NCBI GenBank assembly: GCA_905147135.1
Contig: LR990060.1
Coordinates: 5,348,001 to 5,412,000, forward strand
Length of the DNA stretch: 64,000 nt
Origin: Blastobasis lacticolella
Taxonomy: Eukaryota; Arthropoda; Insecta; Lepidoptera; Blastobasidae
Reading direction: 5' to 3'
Position numbers and translations under genes: made by a program. Shown in pieces: positions 33,018 through 42,350 of this stretch; within the stretch, counting starts at the first letter, position 1; each line of letters opens with the position of its first letter. Under the pieces are notes generated by a model. The model was not told where the DNA came from. It searched no databases and saw only the letters and a program-made list of their open reading frames with translations.

Positions 33018-34220
33018 TCAGTAAAGCATCGGCATGGAGTATGCGCCAGTGAAGATCGCTATCTCCCTGTACTTGTCTACTATCATATACACAAAAGGCC
33101 GGTTTGCTTCAAACAGTGTATTGGTGTTATATCCATCACTCGTAGCCGTTGGGGCTGACGCACTTGTTACACTCCCTTCTTCTGTCACCTCAACTGTAAC
33201 CTTTTGTATGACATTAGTTACATATAAACTCCTTTCTGCCATTCCGGGAAACTCTGCTCCAGGCCCAAACATGCACTTCAAACCCATATCGATAAGCGTA
33301 TGCTTTAGATTGCTCGATGCACTTATTTGAAATCGCGGGATTTTTACAGTCACAAGCTTGAGTTCGAATCGGATTAAAATAAAGTGAAGATTGAAAAATT
33401 TGAGATTTTCAATCACTCGCCACAAAGGCACTCCTTTATCAGGTAGGATGAAGAGCATCGAAAACCTGTCGTTGTCATACGGCATTTCAAGCACGGTCGC
33501 ATTCATTTGCGGTACATTAGTCATGTTCAATTGCAGTTTGCCATAAACCAAGTGGACGTCACCGACTCTCTTACCTAATGAACCATAGAATGGAGTAGGC
33601 TGAGAGTATTGAGTCATTAGCTGGTACTTCCACGTACCTTTGAAGCACAGCGCATCTAGAAACAGTACTTGTGCAGCGACCAAATCCATGGGTGTTACTA
33701 TATCGTCAATAACGCCACCGGTCTCCGATTTGACGAAACTGTTGATATCTGCAGCGTATTCGTCTAGATTGCCTATGTCCATATCCTGCAATTTAGTCAC
33801 ACCAGCTGCTTCAATTTCTTGTCTGAATGAATCCCGGAAAAACAAGCTCCGGTCGGCAAATATTGTGGAGCTTCTCTCGAATATGATACCATCTTCTTTG
33901 TTGGTCTCACTCATAAGTCCCTTAACGATTTCGATGAAATTTCTGGAGATACACGGCTGTGGATGTAGTCTTAATACGTCGTCCAGTTCTTCTAGCGTCT
34001 CCACAGCTGCTGCGAAAGATATAGATGCAAGCATTGTCCATAAGGATAGGCTGGATATCACGAAATGATTGTCCGTGTATACACTGAGCCTGGTCACTAA
34101 ATCGCTTCTGAATTCGTTGATGATCCGCGGGTAGTATTTCATTGCTTCCTCTACCGTACAGTTCCCTAGAACTGCTAATATAAAACTTATGTTCAAAAGG
34201 AGCACGAACAGTTTCTCCAT
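33018..34220 (-). CDS. Serpin 2, secreted, single-exon, inverted paralogue of serpin 1
   Basis: 400 aa from the ATG at 34220, chosen because MEKLFVLLLNISFILAVLGN is a signal peptide aligning with the serpin 1 start; an in-frame ATG at 34253 would add 11 residues. Serpin motifs: SSLSLWTMLASISFAAA, DIGNLDEYAADINSFVKS, DALCFKGTW, RFSMLFILPDKG, hinge EVTEEGSVTSASA at about 345 and the C-terminal FEANRPFVYMIVD signature. Its hinge is Ser/Ala/Thr-rich, closer to inhibitory serpins than that of serpin 1, and the loop TATSDGYNTNT is polar without an obvious P1 Arg or Lys. Two N-glycosylation sites (NCT, NMT). More than half of the residues look identical to serpin 1. It faces serpin 1 tail to tail. 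Confidence 0.93.
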   Translation of the reverse strand: MEKLFVLLLNISFILAVLGNCTVEEAMKYYPRIINEFRSDLVTRLSVYTDNHFVISSLSLWTMLASISFAAAVETLEELDDVLRLHPQPCISRNFIEIVKGLMSETNKEDGIIFERSSTIFADRSLFFRDSFRQEIEAAGVTKLQDMDIGNLDEYAADINSFVKSETGGVIDDIVTPMDLVAAQVLFLDALCFKGTWKYQLMTQYSQPTPFYGSLGKRVGDVHLVYGKLQLNMTNVPQMNATVLEMPYDNDRFSMLFILPDKGVPLWRVIENLKFFNLHFILIRFELKLVTVKIPRFQISASSNLKHTLIDMGLKCMFGPGAEFPGMAERSLYVTNVIQKVTVEVTEEGSVTSASAPTATSDGYNTNTLFEANRPFVYMIVDKYREIAIFTGAYSMPMLY

Positions 34221-34253
34221 TTTGGTATCGTTCTGTTGGATACTGTAGAGCAA

Positions 34254-34924
34254 CTGGATTCAGCCAGAGCGACTTTGCCACAAGACACTGGCAATTTAGA
34301 ATGTCAAATCATGACTTGGTACAATAACTTTGATTGAACCTAACACGATAATAACGTCATCAAACCTTTGTCCGTGACATCTGTACTACTGTCTGTTATA
34401 CTAGTGTTATAGTGCGTTTTATAATAAAGAATGACAATGCTATTGTTACGTAATGAATAGCCAAATGGAGAACTGTATTGTGTTTGAAGTAGAACCCAAA
34501 CATCTTTGTCTTATGAAAGGGGGCATACATTTGTAGCGTTGTGTCCGTGAAGCCGCGTGCAGCGGCGCGCGTGTCGTTGCTACAACTATGCATTCGCGGC
34601 TCGTTCACTAGATTTAGATGCACCCTTAGCAATATTTTCCAAGGATAGGGAGATCAATGGAAAACATTTGATATTAAGGTGGATAATATGAGGTGCAAAC
34701 ATGGAACGAAAGTTTGTGAAAGTCCATCAAATGACAGCTGTCGAGCAAATAAAGGGCACGGCTGTTTTTTGCGTTCACCGACGCGCACACTACGATACGG
34801 TAAACGCTAGTAAAATCGGCAAACCAATGACTAAATCTTGCTTGCTACGACACATGCGTGCCGTAAACTGCCGTCGGCGTGTAGTCAGCGCATCAACCAC
34901 ATACGGACAGCAAGGTATCATTTA
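34254..34924. other. Serpin 2 upstream region
   Basis: Should hold the serpin 2 promoter, but no convincing TATA plus initiator was found on the minus strand. Short ORFs are not credible genes. Confidence 0.4.
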
Positions 34925-34938
34925 ACCCATTTACAGCG
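34925..34938 (+). repeat. Target-site duplication, left
   Basis: ACCCATTTACAGCG, identical to 41129-41142. It marks the insertion site of the 6.19-kb LINE. Confidence 0.92.
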
Positions 34939-35808
34939 GGGTGTGGGTGGTAGAATAGTGGGCCCTGGGGTGGCTGTCTTGCTGGAGGCCAGCCACCATA
35001 AAATACCAGGAAATGCCGGATCGTGTACACCCGGGGGTGTGGTCCCGGGAGAGTGCACCTACCACCAAGTCGGCACTGTACGTCCTCGCCGCTACTGATC
35101 ATCCGTAGTACGGAGGGTCAGCGGCGGACCGCCAATTTTGCGGTCGTACATCCTGGAAATGCTACGGTTCATACGAGATCCACACATAACTATCTTCCTC
35201 GGAGCCGTAGTAGCCAAACAGTGCTAGGCGAGGGCGAACCACCGGCGCCTTATAACCGGTTTACCAGCTATCCCCATACTGCGACTGTCAAGTGATACAG
35301 CAGTCGCAGGCCCTCGGCCACCGCATAGTAATATGTCGGTTAGACGGAGGGTGGGGGCGTATCACCCACGTGTTTGTGCCGTGCGTGGAGACCCGTACGG
35401 GGGGATGAAGGGGTCCTGGAGGCTGAGCATGAGGTGGGCCGGTCGTTGGTTATAGTGCCCACCGATTGCAACACTCCTCTTTGGCCTGGATTTCCCCTTA
35501 AACGGGAGGTCTTAGGCTAGCCACCTAGGATCAATCGGCTGAGGCATCCCGTCAGAGGGCTGCTAGGTGAGGGTTCGGGTTTTGGAGGGGGATGGACGGA
35601 CGCTAGGTGGTTGCGGCGGGGCAGAGCAGGCCTTTCTGTTCGGCCCCGGTGCGGCCGCCGACATGTTCCGGCCCAGAACTTTTCCAAGAACGGCCCTATA
35701 TCTCTGGGGTAGTTCTGGCGGCATGGGTAACCGTCTCATGTCGTCCCCACTTTGCGGGCTCCGGGGAGGGTGGAACGCTGCCAGAGACGAAAAATTTACA
35801 GTACTTTC
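34939..35808 (+). promoter_or_regulatory. 5' UTR of the 6.19-kb LINE
   Basis: GC-rich leader starting GGGTGTGGGTGGTAGAATAG immediately after the duplication. LINEs of this type carry an internal promoter here, but no specific motif can be named. Open frames within it on both strands are short and not supported. Confidence 0.6.
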
Positions 35809-37443
35809 ATGGAAACTCAAAATAAAATAAATAACCAGGCTGCGTCATCAGACGCGCCAACGGCCTCGGTCTGCCGAACGGTGGACCCTGGCAAAACATC
35901 AGTGGCAGCGCCCCCCAGCGCGCCTTCCGCACCAGCGGTGAAAACCGCGGGTGCGGACTTGGACCTGTCTGACCTGCAGGCAGTCATGCCAGAGGCACCT
36001 CCCAGAGAGATACCACCTTTATGGAGGGTGCCGATTAAGGACAGCAAGTCCAAACCAAAAACGGCAATACAACAGCCAACGGTGGTCGCAGGACCAGCGA
36101 AGGCCAAAAAAAATAAAAACACTCCTTCCAGGGCGCGGCGTGAGAAGGCGAGGAAGGAGGCGAAAAAAGCCAGGCGCCGAGCGGCCGATGGCAATAGGTC
36201 GCTTACAGTGACCGAAGGGGAGGTAACTCCCCAAAAACCTGGCCCGAGCGCGACACCGCCTGCATGCGCCCCTGTGGCAGCAGCGGAGGCTAGTGCAGGG
36301 CCAGGGCCATCGGCCGACGGGGCCCCCTCGACTACACGCCGAAAACCCAGGGGCAAAAGGGCAGGGTGGCAGGTGGCTCAGCGGTCGGCGGCTGCTGCGG
36401 CTGCTGAGGCTCCGACTCCGGTCGGAGCCGGTGCGGCTGCTGCGGCTGCTGCAACTTCGACTCCGGTCGGAGCCGCTGCTACAGGCAAACCCGCCAAAAG
36501 GGATCGTCCCGACGATTCCCTGACCCCGAAGGAGGCTACAAAACGCCCGAAAACAAAACGCACGGAAGGGTCCGTGAACTATGCCGACGCGCTCAAGTCC
36601 AATGAGCTATGCGTGGCTATACTCGCGGAACCCTTCCGTGAGCTAACAACGGAACAGGCAGGAGCCATTGAGGCGGCGATCGACGAGGCCATAGACCGGG
36701 ATCTTGGAATTCCCGGAGGCTCCGTCAGATCAGCGCCGGGCTTCAGAAGCAAACCAATCCTCAGCGAAGGGGTGGTCAAGCTATGGTGCTGGGACGACCG
36801 TTCGGTGCAATGGCTCCACAGAAATGTGGGGTCATTTGAACCACCATGCCCTGGAACCAGGCTGGTTGTAAAACGCCAGTCTGAGCTACCAAAGAGGGTG
36901 AAGACGGTCGTCTTGGTGCCGAAGTACGGAGGCGAGGACTTGGACATCGTCCGACGTCGCCTCCAAGGTCAAAACCCCTGGTACTGTGTCGACCAGTGGG
37001 CCATATACCATGCCGAAAGGCGGGAGGAGACAGGTATGCTCCTCCTGGTAATGGGTATACCGCAGGCCGACGTGGACAAGCTGAGGACAAACAGTAACAG
37101 ACTGGCCTACAGAGTAGGCTCCATCTACGCAAGGTTCGTAGATGAGGAAAGGACGGGTGCGGAAACCGTACCTAAGCCCCCTCAGGCACCGCAGGCGCGA
37201 CCGAGCCCTAGCCACACAGCTGGGGAGGGCTCTGGGGTCGTCCATAGCTGCAAGGCGAAGGAAGTCCCTAAAGCCTCAGGACGCAACGCAGCGGTGCCTC
37301 CCCAAATCCCGGCCACGACGATGCCTGAAGCCTTTGAAAAGAGGCAGAAGGCAGCGACAGCGGCTAGGAAGAGGGGATCTACATCTGAGGAGGAGATGTT
37401 GTTGGGTAGCGATGGCCAACCCACCTCATCTGACTCCTCTTAA
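35809..37443 (+). CDS. ORF1 protein of the 6.19-kb LINE (gag-like)
   Basis: 544 aa from METQNKINNQ; an upstream in-frame ATG at 35752 would add 19 residues from the leader. The first half is disordered: Pro/Ala-rich, a strongly basic cluster (ARREKARKEAKKARRRAA) and two copies of a 15-residue Ala-rich unit with TPVGA. The folded part (about residues 265-445, from NYADALKSNELCVAILAE to GSIYARFVDE) resembles DUF4780, a domain common in insect retrotransposon ORF1 proteins (recognised by eye). A classical CCHC knuckle is not visible. It probably packages element RNA. The 3' end overlaps ORF2 by 32 bp in another frame. Confidence 0.85.
   Translation: METQNKINNQAASSDAPTASVCRTVDPGKTSVAAPPSAPSAPAVKTAGADLDLSDLQAVMPEAPPREIPPLWRVPIKDSKSKPKTAIQQPTVVAGPAKAKKNKNTPSRARREKARKEAKKARRRAADGNRSLTVTEGEVTPQKPGPSATPPACAPVAAAEASAGPGPSADGAPSTTRRKPRGKRAGWQVAQRSAAAAAAEAPTPVGAGAAAAAAATSTPVGAAATGKPAKRDRPDDSLTPKEATKRPKTKRTEGSVNYADALKSNELCVAILAEPFRELTTEQAGAIEAAIDEAIDRDLGIPGGSVRSAPGFRSKPILSEGVVKLWCWDDRSVQWLHRNVGSFEPPCPGTRLVVKRQSELPKRVKTVVLVPKYGGEDLDIVRRRLQGQNPWYCVDQWAIYHAERREETGMLLLVMGIPQADVDKLRTNSNRLAYRVGSIYARFVDEERTGAETVPKPPQAPQARPSPSHTAGEGSGVVHSCKAKEVPKASGRNAAVPPQIPATTMPEAFEKRQKAATAARKRGSTSEEEMLLGSDGQPTSSDSS
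36388..36477 (+). repeat. 45-bp tandem duplication inside ORF1
   Basis: GCGGCTGCTGCGGCTGCTG followed by ACTCCGGTCGGAGCCG occurs twice in direct tandem (36388-36432 and 36433-36477), giving two 15-residue Ala-rich units and keeping the frame. Confidence 0.8.
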
Positions 37444-40400
37444 CCTGCTACAAGCAAACCTCCAACACAGTCAGACTGCTACGGCTACCCTACGCAGAAC
37501 GTTGGAGGTGAACCCTATGACCGCAGCCCTGATCCAGGAGCCGTGGATCAGAAAAGACAGAATCTGTGGTCTGAGCAACTTGGGGGGTGAACTTCTCCTC
37601 GATACAACGGTTAGTAATCCACGTACATGCATACTTGTTCCAAAACATATACGCGCCGTACTTCTAAACCAGTTCTGTTCTAGAGATCTGACTGCAGTCA
37701 GACTCACCAGCTCAAACAACAGCAGCCTGCCACCGACCGTGCTCGCGTCGGCCTACCTCCCGGGTGACGCCGAGGCGCCAACACCTGAACTGGCTGGCCT
37801 CATTCAGTTCTGCGAGAGGGAAGATATGCAGGTAATAATTTCACTTGATTCTAACGCGCACCATCCACTATGGGGATGCGATACTGCGAACAACCGCGGT
37901 GAGGATCTTATCCTGTTTCTTATGACAACACGACTCACGGTAATTAACAGGGGCGCTGAACCTACTTTTGTAACACGAAGGGCCCAAACAATTATAGATC
38001 TGACGCTAGCCTCGGAGCAGGTATCCAATCTGATAACAGACTGGCATGTGTCTGACGAGATCTCTTGCTCTGACCACCGGTGGATCAGATTTAAATTACA
38101 CACAGAGAACAAGGACATAGGTATGAATAGGAACCCCCGCCGGCTAAACCGCCCCAAGTACATGACACTGACGGAGGATTATCTTAAGGGAATCTCGGTA
38201 CCACCTACCTACCAAAAAAACATAGATATAGACAAACACGTTGACAAAATAACGACGACATTAACAGACGCCTTCGAACAAACATGCCCCCTGAGCGCCC
38301 CTCGCATGGGACCAACATCGCAGCACCAGTGGTGGGGACCCGAGCTAGAGAGAATGCGGCGAAAACTTAGGAGAATGTTCAATAGGGCCAGAAACACAAG
38401 ATGTGATAGCGATTGGGATGCTTATAAAGAGACCCAAAATCAGTATAAGAAGCGCGTCCGGCAACGCAAACAGGAGTGCTGGAGACGCTTCTGCTCAAGA
38501 GTGGAAAGTAACACCCAGGCTGCTAGGATAAAAAACGTACTTTGCAACGAAAAGTCCCACAGCCTGGGGTCACTGATTAAACCCGACAAAACATACACGA
38601 AAACAGACTCGGAGACATGCGAAGTACTGCTGAACACACACTTCCCAGGCTGTGAAATCAGAGGGGAACAGTCATGGACCGAAGCAGTGGAGCACAAACC
38701 GAGTAAAACAGATTGGTCACAAGTTGACAAGATAATAACCAAGGACAAGGTAAAATGGGCAATCGACAGCTTCCTGCCATTCAAATCACCGGGTCCAGAC
38801 GAAATTTTTCCGGGCCTGTTGAAATGGAGCGGGGAGGGAGTTGTCGACCACCTTGTCAGCATATACAAGGCTTGTCTTGCCAAAAGATACATTCCGCTAA
38901 AGTGGAGAGAGGTAAGGGTTGTGTTCATACCCAAACCCGGCAAAGGTGACTATACACAACCCAAATCCTTCAGACCCATAAGTTTGACATCGTTCATGCT
39001 GAAGGTACTGGAGAGAATATGTGACAGAGATATCAGAGACTCTGCTCTTATAAACTACCCTCTCCACAAAAATCAACATGCCTACTCCATAGGCAAGGGT
39101 ACTGAATCAGCACTACATAGCATAACAGCTCATATAGAGCACGCTATGGCATCCAAACAATCCACCCTAGGGGTCTTCATAGACATTGAGGGTGCGTTCG
39201 ACAAAACACACTTTGGTAGTATTAGCAATGCCCTGAAGAAGCACGGAGTAAAAGATACCATTGCCGGGTGGATCGACTCCATGCTGAGATACAGGGCTGT
39301 GCGTCTCACTATGAACAACACAACAAGAGCGGTGGTTGCGAGAGGATGTCCCCAAGGAGGGGTCCTATCCCCGCTCTTATGGAACATAGTGGTAAACGGG
39401 CTTATTAGCCGTTTAAACGACCACAACTTTTATACAGTAGGCTATGCTGATGACATAGCAATACTAATTAGCGGACCCTTTGAAAACATCCTGTGTGATC
39501 TCATGAGGTCTGCTTTAAGAATCGTTGAAGACTGGTGTCATGAACAAGAACTCTCCGTGAACCCAACCAAAACAGATATGGTTATGTTCACGCACAAGAG
39601 GAATCTGGGGGAACTCAGATTACCCAAACTGTTCGACACGACCCTATCCCTAACTAACGAAGTCAAATACCTCGGGGTTACATTTGACAGCAAATTGTTA
39701 TGGAACAAACACTTGGATCACAAGTTGGCCAAAGCTAGCATCTCCCTATGGCAATGTAACAGACTCCTGGGCAAGACCTGGGGTATCTCCCCTAAAATCG
39801 CCAGGTGGCTGTACACTGCAGTAGTGAGACCATTTGTAACATATGGGGCAATCGCCTGGTGGACCAGAACCAAGCTGGCCACATCAATTAACAGGCTACA
39901 GCAATTCCAGAGGATGGCCTCTTCCGCCATTACTGGCTGCATGCGCTCAACACCATCAGCAGCCCTTGAGGTACTACTGGGACTGCCACCGCTTGACCTG
40001 CATATACAGCAGGAGGCAATGATGGCTGCACTCAGACTCAAGGTATCAAACCTCTGGTGCAACAAACTTGGCTCTCACCATACTTTGTGGGAAACAATGG
40101 TGGCAAACAACCCATTGTTTGAGGCCAAGTGTGACAGAACTCCGAAGCAGTTCACATTTGGCAAAAGATACCAAATCCAAACTGCTGAGACAGAGACAGA
40201 CTGGTCTGGGATACGAGAAGTCCGAATATACACGGATGGATCAAAGACCGACCAAGGCACAGGAGCGGGAATCTTCTCGCTAGATCTGAACTTCAGATCA
40301 TCATTAACATTAGGAGAGCATAGTACTATATTTCAGTGCGAATGTGTTGCAATTACACAGGCCGCTCGGCTAGTGCAGCGCCTTGGCGTACGCGACCAAG

Positions 40401-41047
40401 GCGTCAGAATACTAACAGATAGCATGTCCGTACTGAAAGCTCTAATGGGCAACAGCATTAACAGTTCCTTGATCCTGGAATGTCACCACGCACTAGAGGA
40501 CATCTCCTCGGTGAACAGGGTCACTCTACAATGGAATAAGGGTCATAGCAACTCAATGGGCAACGATGCTGCCGATGAGCTGGCAAGGAGGGGATCAGGG
40601 ATGAGGACTGCCGGTCCCGCCCCGTTTCTACCCCTTTCATTCAACACACTACGCTCGTGGGTGAGCAAACACACTAATGACCAGCACAACAAGCGCTGGG
40701 AAAACACACCCGGATGCAGACAGTCTAAGTTAGTGGTGAGCGATAGATCACCTAAGCTAACTAAAAAACTACTGGAACTAAAACGGAGAGAAATTAAAAC
40801 AGTAGTTGGTACAATTACAGGACACCTCCCCCTGAACAAACTACTGCATACCATCGGAGCTACAGACAGCCCCCTGTGCAGGGGATGTTTAGTAGCTGAG
40901 GAAACGACAGCTCACGTGGTCCTGGAGTGTGAGGAGCTAAAGGACTACAGAGCCAAAGCCTCAATAGGAACAGGGTCCTTTCGAGAGGTCTGTGAACGTC
41001 CCAAGAGACTAATAGACTTCTGGAAGGAGCTGGGCTGGCTACAATAG
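37412..41047 (+). CDS. ORF2 protein of the 6.19-kb LINE: endonuclease, reverse transcriptase, RNase H
   Basis: 1211 aa from MANPPHLTPLNLLQANLQHS; the frame is open further upstream, but this ATG lies just before the endonuclease domain. Endonuclease: QEPW at about 41, SLDSNAHHPLWGC at about 145, SCSDHRW at about 219. RT: SPGPDEIFPGLL, FRPISLTSFMLKVLER, VFIDIEGAFD at about 588, GCPQGGVLSPLLWN and catalytic YADDIAIL at about 678. RNase H: IYTDGSK at about 939, QCECVAI, LTDSMS at about 1005 and WNKGHS with NDAADELA. C-terminal Cys/His motif CRGCLVAEETTAHVVLEC at about 1155. All catalytic residues are present and there is no stop. It nicks the target and copies the element RNA there. Confidence 0.95.
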   Translation: MANPPHLTPLNLLQANLQHSQTATATLRRTLEVNPMTAALIQEPWIRKDRICGLSNLGGELLLDTTVSNPRTCILVPKHIRAVLLNQFCSRDLTAVRLTSSNNSSLPPTVLASAYLPGDAEAPTPELAGLIQFCEREDMQVIISLDSNAHHPLWGCDTANNRGEDLILFLMTTRLTVINRGAEPTFVTRRAQTIIDLTLASEQVSNLITDWHVSDEISCSDHRWIRFKLHTENKDIGMNRNPRRLNRPKYMTLTEDYLKGISVPPTYQKNIDIDKHVDKITTTLTDAFEQTCPLSAPRMGPTSQHQWWGPELERMRRKLRRMFNRARNTRCDSDWDAYKETQNQYKKRVRQRKQECWRRFCSRVESNTQAARIKNVLCNEKSHSLGSLIKPDKTYTKTDSETCEVLLNTHFPGCEIRGEQSWTEAVEHKPSKTDWSQVDKIITKDKVKWAIDSFLPFKSPGPDEIFPGLLKWSGEGVVDHLVSIYKACLAKRYIPLKWREVRVVFIPKPGKGDYTQPKSFRPISLTSFMLKVLERICDRDIRDSALINYPLHKNQHAYSIGKGTESALHSITAHIEHAMASKQSTLGVFIDIEGAFDKTHFGSISNALKKHGVKDTIAGWIDSMLRYRAVRLTMNNTTRAVVARGCPQGGVLSPLLWNIVVNGLISRLNDHNFYTVGYADDIAILISGPFENILCDLMRSALRIVEDWCHEQELSVNPTKTDMVMFTHKRNLGELRLPKLFDTTLSLTNEVKYLGVTFDSKLLWNKHLDHKLAKASISLWQCNRLLGKTWGISPKIARWLYTAVVRPFVTYGAIAWWTRTKLATSINRLQQFQRMASSAITGCMRSTPSAALEVLLGLPPLDLHIQQEAMMAALRLKVSNLWCNKLGSHHTLWETMVANNPLFEAKCDRTPKQFTFGKRYQIQTAETETDWSGIREVRIYTDGSKTDQGTGAGIFSLDLNFRSSLTLGEHSTIFQCECVAITQAARLVQRLGVRDQGVRILTDSMSVLKALMGNSINSSLILECHHALEDISSVNRVTLQWNKGHSNSMGNDAADELARRGSGMRTAGPAPFLPLSFNTLRSWVSKHTNDQHNKRWENTPGCRQSKLVVSDRSPKLTKKLLELKRREIKTVVGTITGHLPLNKLLHTIGATDSPLCRGCLVAEETTAHVVLECEELKDYRAKASIGTGSFREVCERPKRLIDFWKELGWLQ

Positions 41048-41128
41048 CCGGCTCTCAGTCACGTATAAAGGACCGAATTTGAGTCCAAGTACGGAAAATG
41101 GGAGCCCCCTACCTATACCTATACCTAT

Positions 41129-41142
41129 ACCCATTTACAGCG
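41129..41142 (+). repeat. Target-site duplication, right
   Basis: ACCCATTTACAGCG, exact copy of 34925-34938, directly after the CCTATA-repeat tail. Confidence 0.92.
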
Positions 41143-41179
41143 ACCGATCGTTATATCAGGATAGTCAGGTAATTACAGT

Positions 41180-41292
41180 CCAGTTCCAAGACTAGTAATT
41201 CCAGACCGCCCTTTGTACTATCTACCATATTTTTTGTATCTGTATTTGTGTTCTCTGGTGTGCAATAAAGAGTTTTGTATTGTATTGTATTG
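41180..41292 (+). mobile_element. 5'-truncated LINE tail with TTGTA repeats
   Basis: 113 bp ending GTGCAATAAAGAG and TTTTGTATTGTATTGTATTG, flanked by TACAGT on both sides (41174-41179 and 41293-41298). The AATAAA and pentamer tail are those of a LINE 3' end. Confidence 0.8.
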
Positions 41293-41302
41293 TACAGTGG
41301 AG

Positions 41303-41570
41303 GTAGAGCTCGTCTAATCTAAAATGACGCACCCCACTATCGCATTAACGCACACCAGCAAGTTTAAAATATGGACGCAATACATATACAAATGCCGTTG
41401 TAATTGGTCATTCAGTTGCCGGTTAGACTCGTTCACGTTGCACGCGTCGTTCGATTGGAGTAGTCGACACTCCCACACAGATGAAGTGTCGTTATTAATA
41501 TTTGCACTCACTCATCGAAATCAACTAACTAAGTAGTGGGGCGCGTCATTTTAGACTAGACGAGCTCTAC
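41303..41570. mobile_element. 268-bp element with about 37-bp terminal inverted repeats
   Basis: Left end GTAGAGCTCGTCTAATCTAA, right end (reversed) GTAGAGCTCGTCTAGTCTAA; both continue AATGACGC and CCCCACTA. The interior is unique and has no credible ORF: frames of about 65-70 codons exist on both strands but follow no known protein. MITE-like. The target duplication is unclear because the SINE is altered here. Confidence 0.85.
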
Positions 41571-42027
41571 TGCCATATGACCTCCGTAACCCTATTATCA
41601 GATTTCATCACAAAGTTTTCCCTCACTGTAAGAGCATCGGTTAGTGTTCAACTAATTTACATAACTCAGAAAAGAGTAATTGGTATATGGCAGCGCTGGG
41701 TTTCGACCCTCGGACTACGAGTCTTACCCCTTAACCAGTAGGTTACCGACGCTCCACTTTGAAAAGATTTCTTCCCATTCTGATTACTAACTTGCCTGTA
41801 GTCGAACAGTGAACTGTATTATCTTTTTATTATCAAGAGAACAACTGTATTAGAATATATTTATTATCGATGGGACAAAGGGTCTAGCAGAGTACCTACT
41901 CTTAACATCAATGTTTTATACATATTACCGGATTTCCTACCGCGTACCTTGGATTACGCGTAGCCCAATATTTCAACGCAGTTGCATGAATTTGTAACGG
42001 GAAAAGTTACTACTATTACTACTATAA

Positions 42028-42350
42028 CTAATTACTACTACGGATACTTATAACATGTCTGGTAATTATAACTGCGAGAGTATAGATCTGAGCTTGGTAT
42101 TGTTTATTACGTTCCCCTAATTTTCCGGTGCCATATTCATTATCAGACGTCACCATATTATGTTTTGATGATTCACTTGACAACTTAACACTAGTTTCAC
42201 TAGGGTGGTGTAACAGTGCCCTGGCATTACCTTCATCGGATTCTGCCAGAGCTCTATACATAGTTGTTAATTCAGGTTTGATAAATATAACTTGAGGTGT
42301 AGAACTGTCAAAATTACTGAGTTGCAGTGTCAATTGTACTGGACAAACTT
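42028..42350 (-). CDS. Candidate orphan exon, function unknown
   Basis: On the minus strand a pyrimidine-rich acceptor (AATTCTTTATTTCAG|AAG) at 42351 opens a frame of about 107 codons beginning EVCPVQLTLQLSNFDSS and including PELTTMYRALAESDEGNAR. The composition is protein-like and the frame stays open to the stop at 42028. No family recognised. No matching donor or neighbouring exon found. It could be the last exon of an unseen gene, a gene fragment or chance. Confidence 0.28.

Larger units (their letters stand above)
34939..41128 (+). mobile_element. Full-length 6.19-kb LINE with two intact ORFs
   Basis: The element sits between two exact 14-bp copies of ACCCATTTACAGCG. It has an 870-bp GC-rich 5' UTR (34939-35808), ORF1 (35809-37443), ORF2 (37412-41047) and a short 3' UTR ending in a tail of CCTATA repeats instead of poly(A). 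GC content is well above that of its surroundings. Both ORFs are uninterrupted, so the insertion is recent and possibly active. Endonuclease + RT + RNase H + Cys/His motif and the ORF1 domain place it in the broad I/R1/LOA assemblage; the exact clade is uncertain. The target is not TTAGG telomeric sequence. Confidence 0.93.
41143..41755 (-). repeat. SINE-A carrying two nested insertions
   Basis: Three pieces form one minus-strand SINE-A: 41143-41179 (ending GTCAGGTAATTACAGT), a few bases at 41293-41302, and 41571-41755 (CTGCCATATGACCTCC to GGTTACCGACGCTCC, the tRNA-like head). A LINE tail (41180-41292) and a foldback element (41303-41570) are inserted within about 15 bp of each other. Confidence 0.8.

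Noticed and set aside
33640..34068. 142-codon ORF on the plus strand
   Set aside because: It is the antisense shadow of serpin 2.
34221..34330. TATA box and initiator for serpin 2
   Set aside because: No pair with correct spacing was found on the minus strand.
35817..36356. 179-codon antisense ORF
   Set aside because: It is a shadow of the GC-rich, Ala/Pro-rich LINE ORF1.
34925..41142. Telomere-targeting (TRAS/SART-like) insertion
   Set aside because: The flanks are not TTAGG repeats; the target is ACCCATTTACAGCG beside a SINE.
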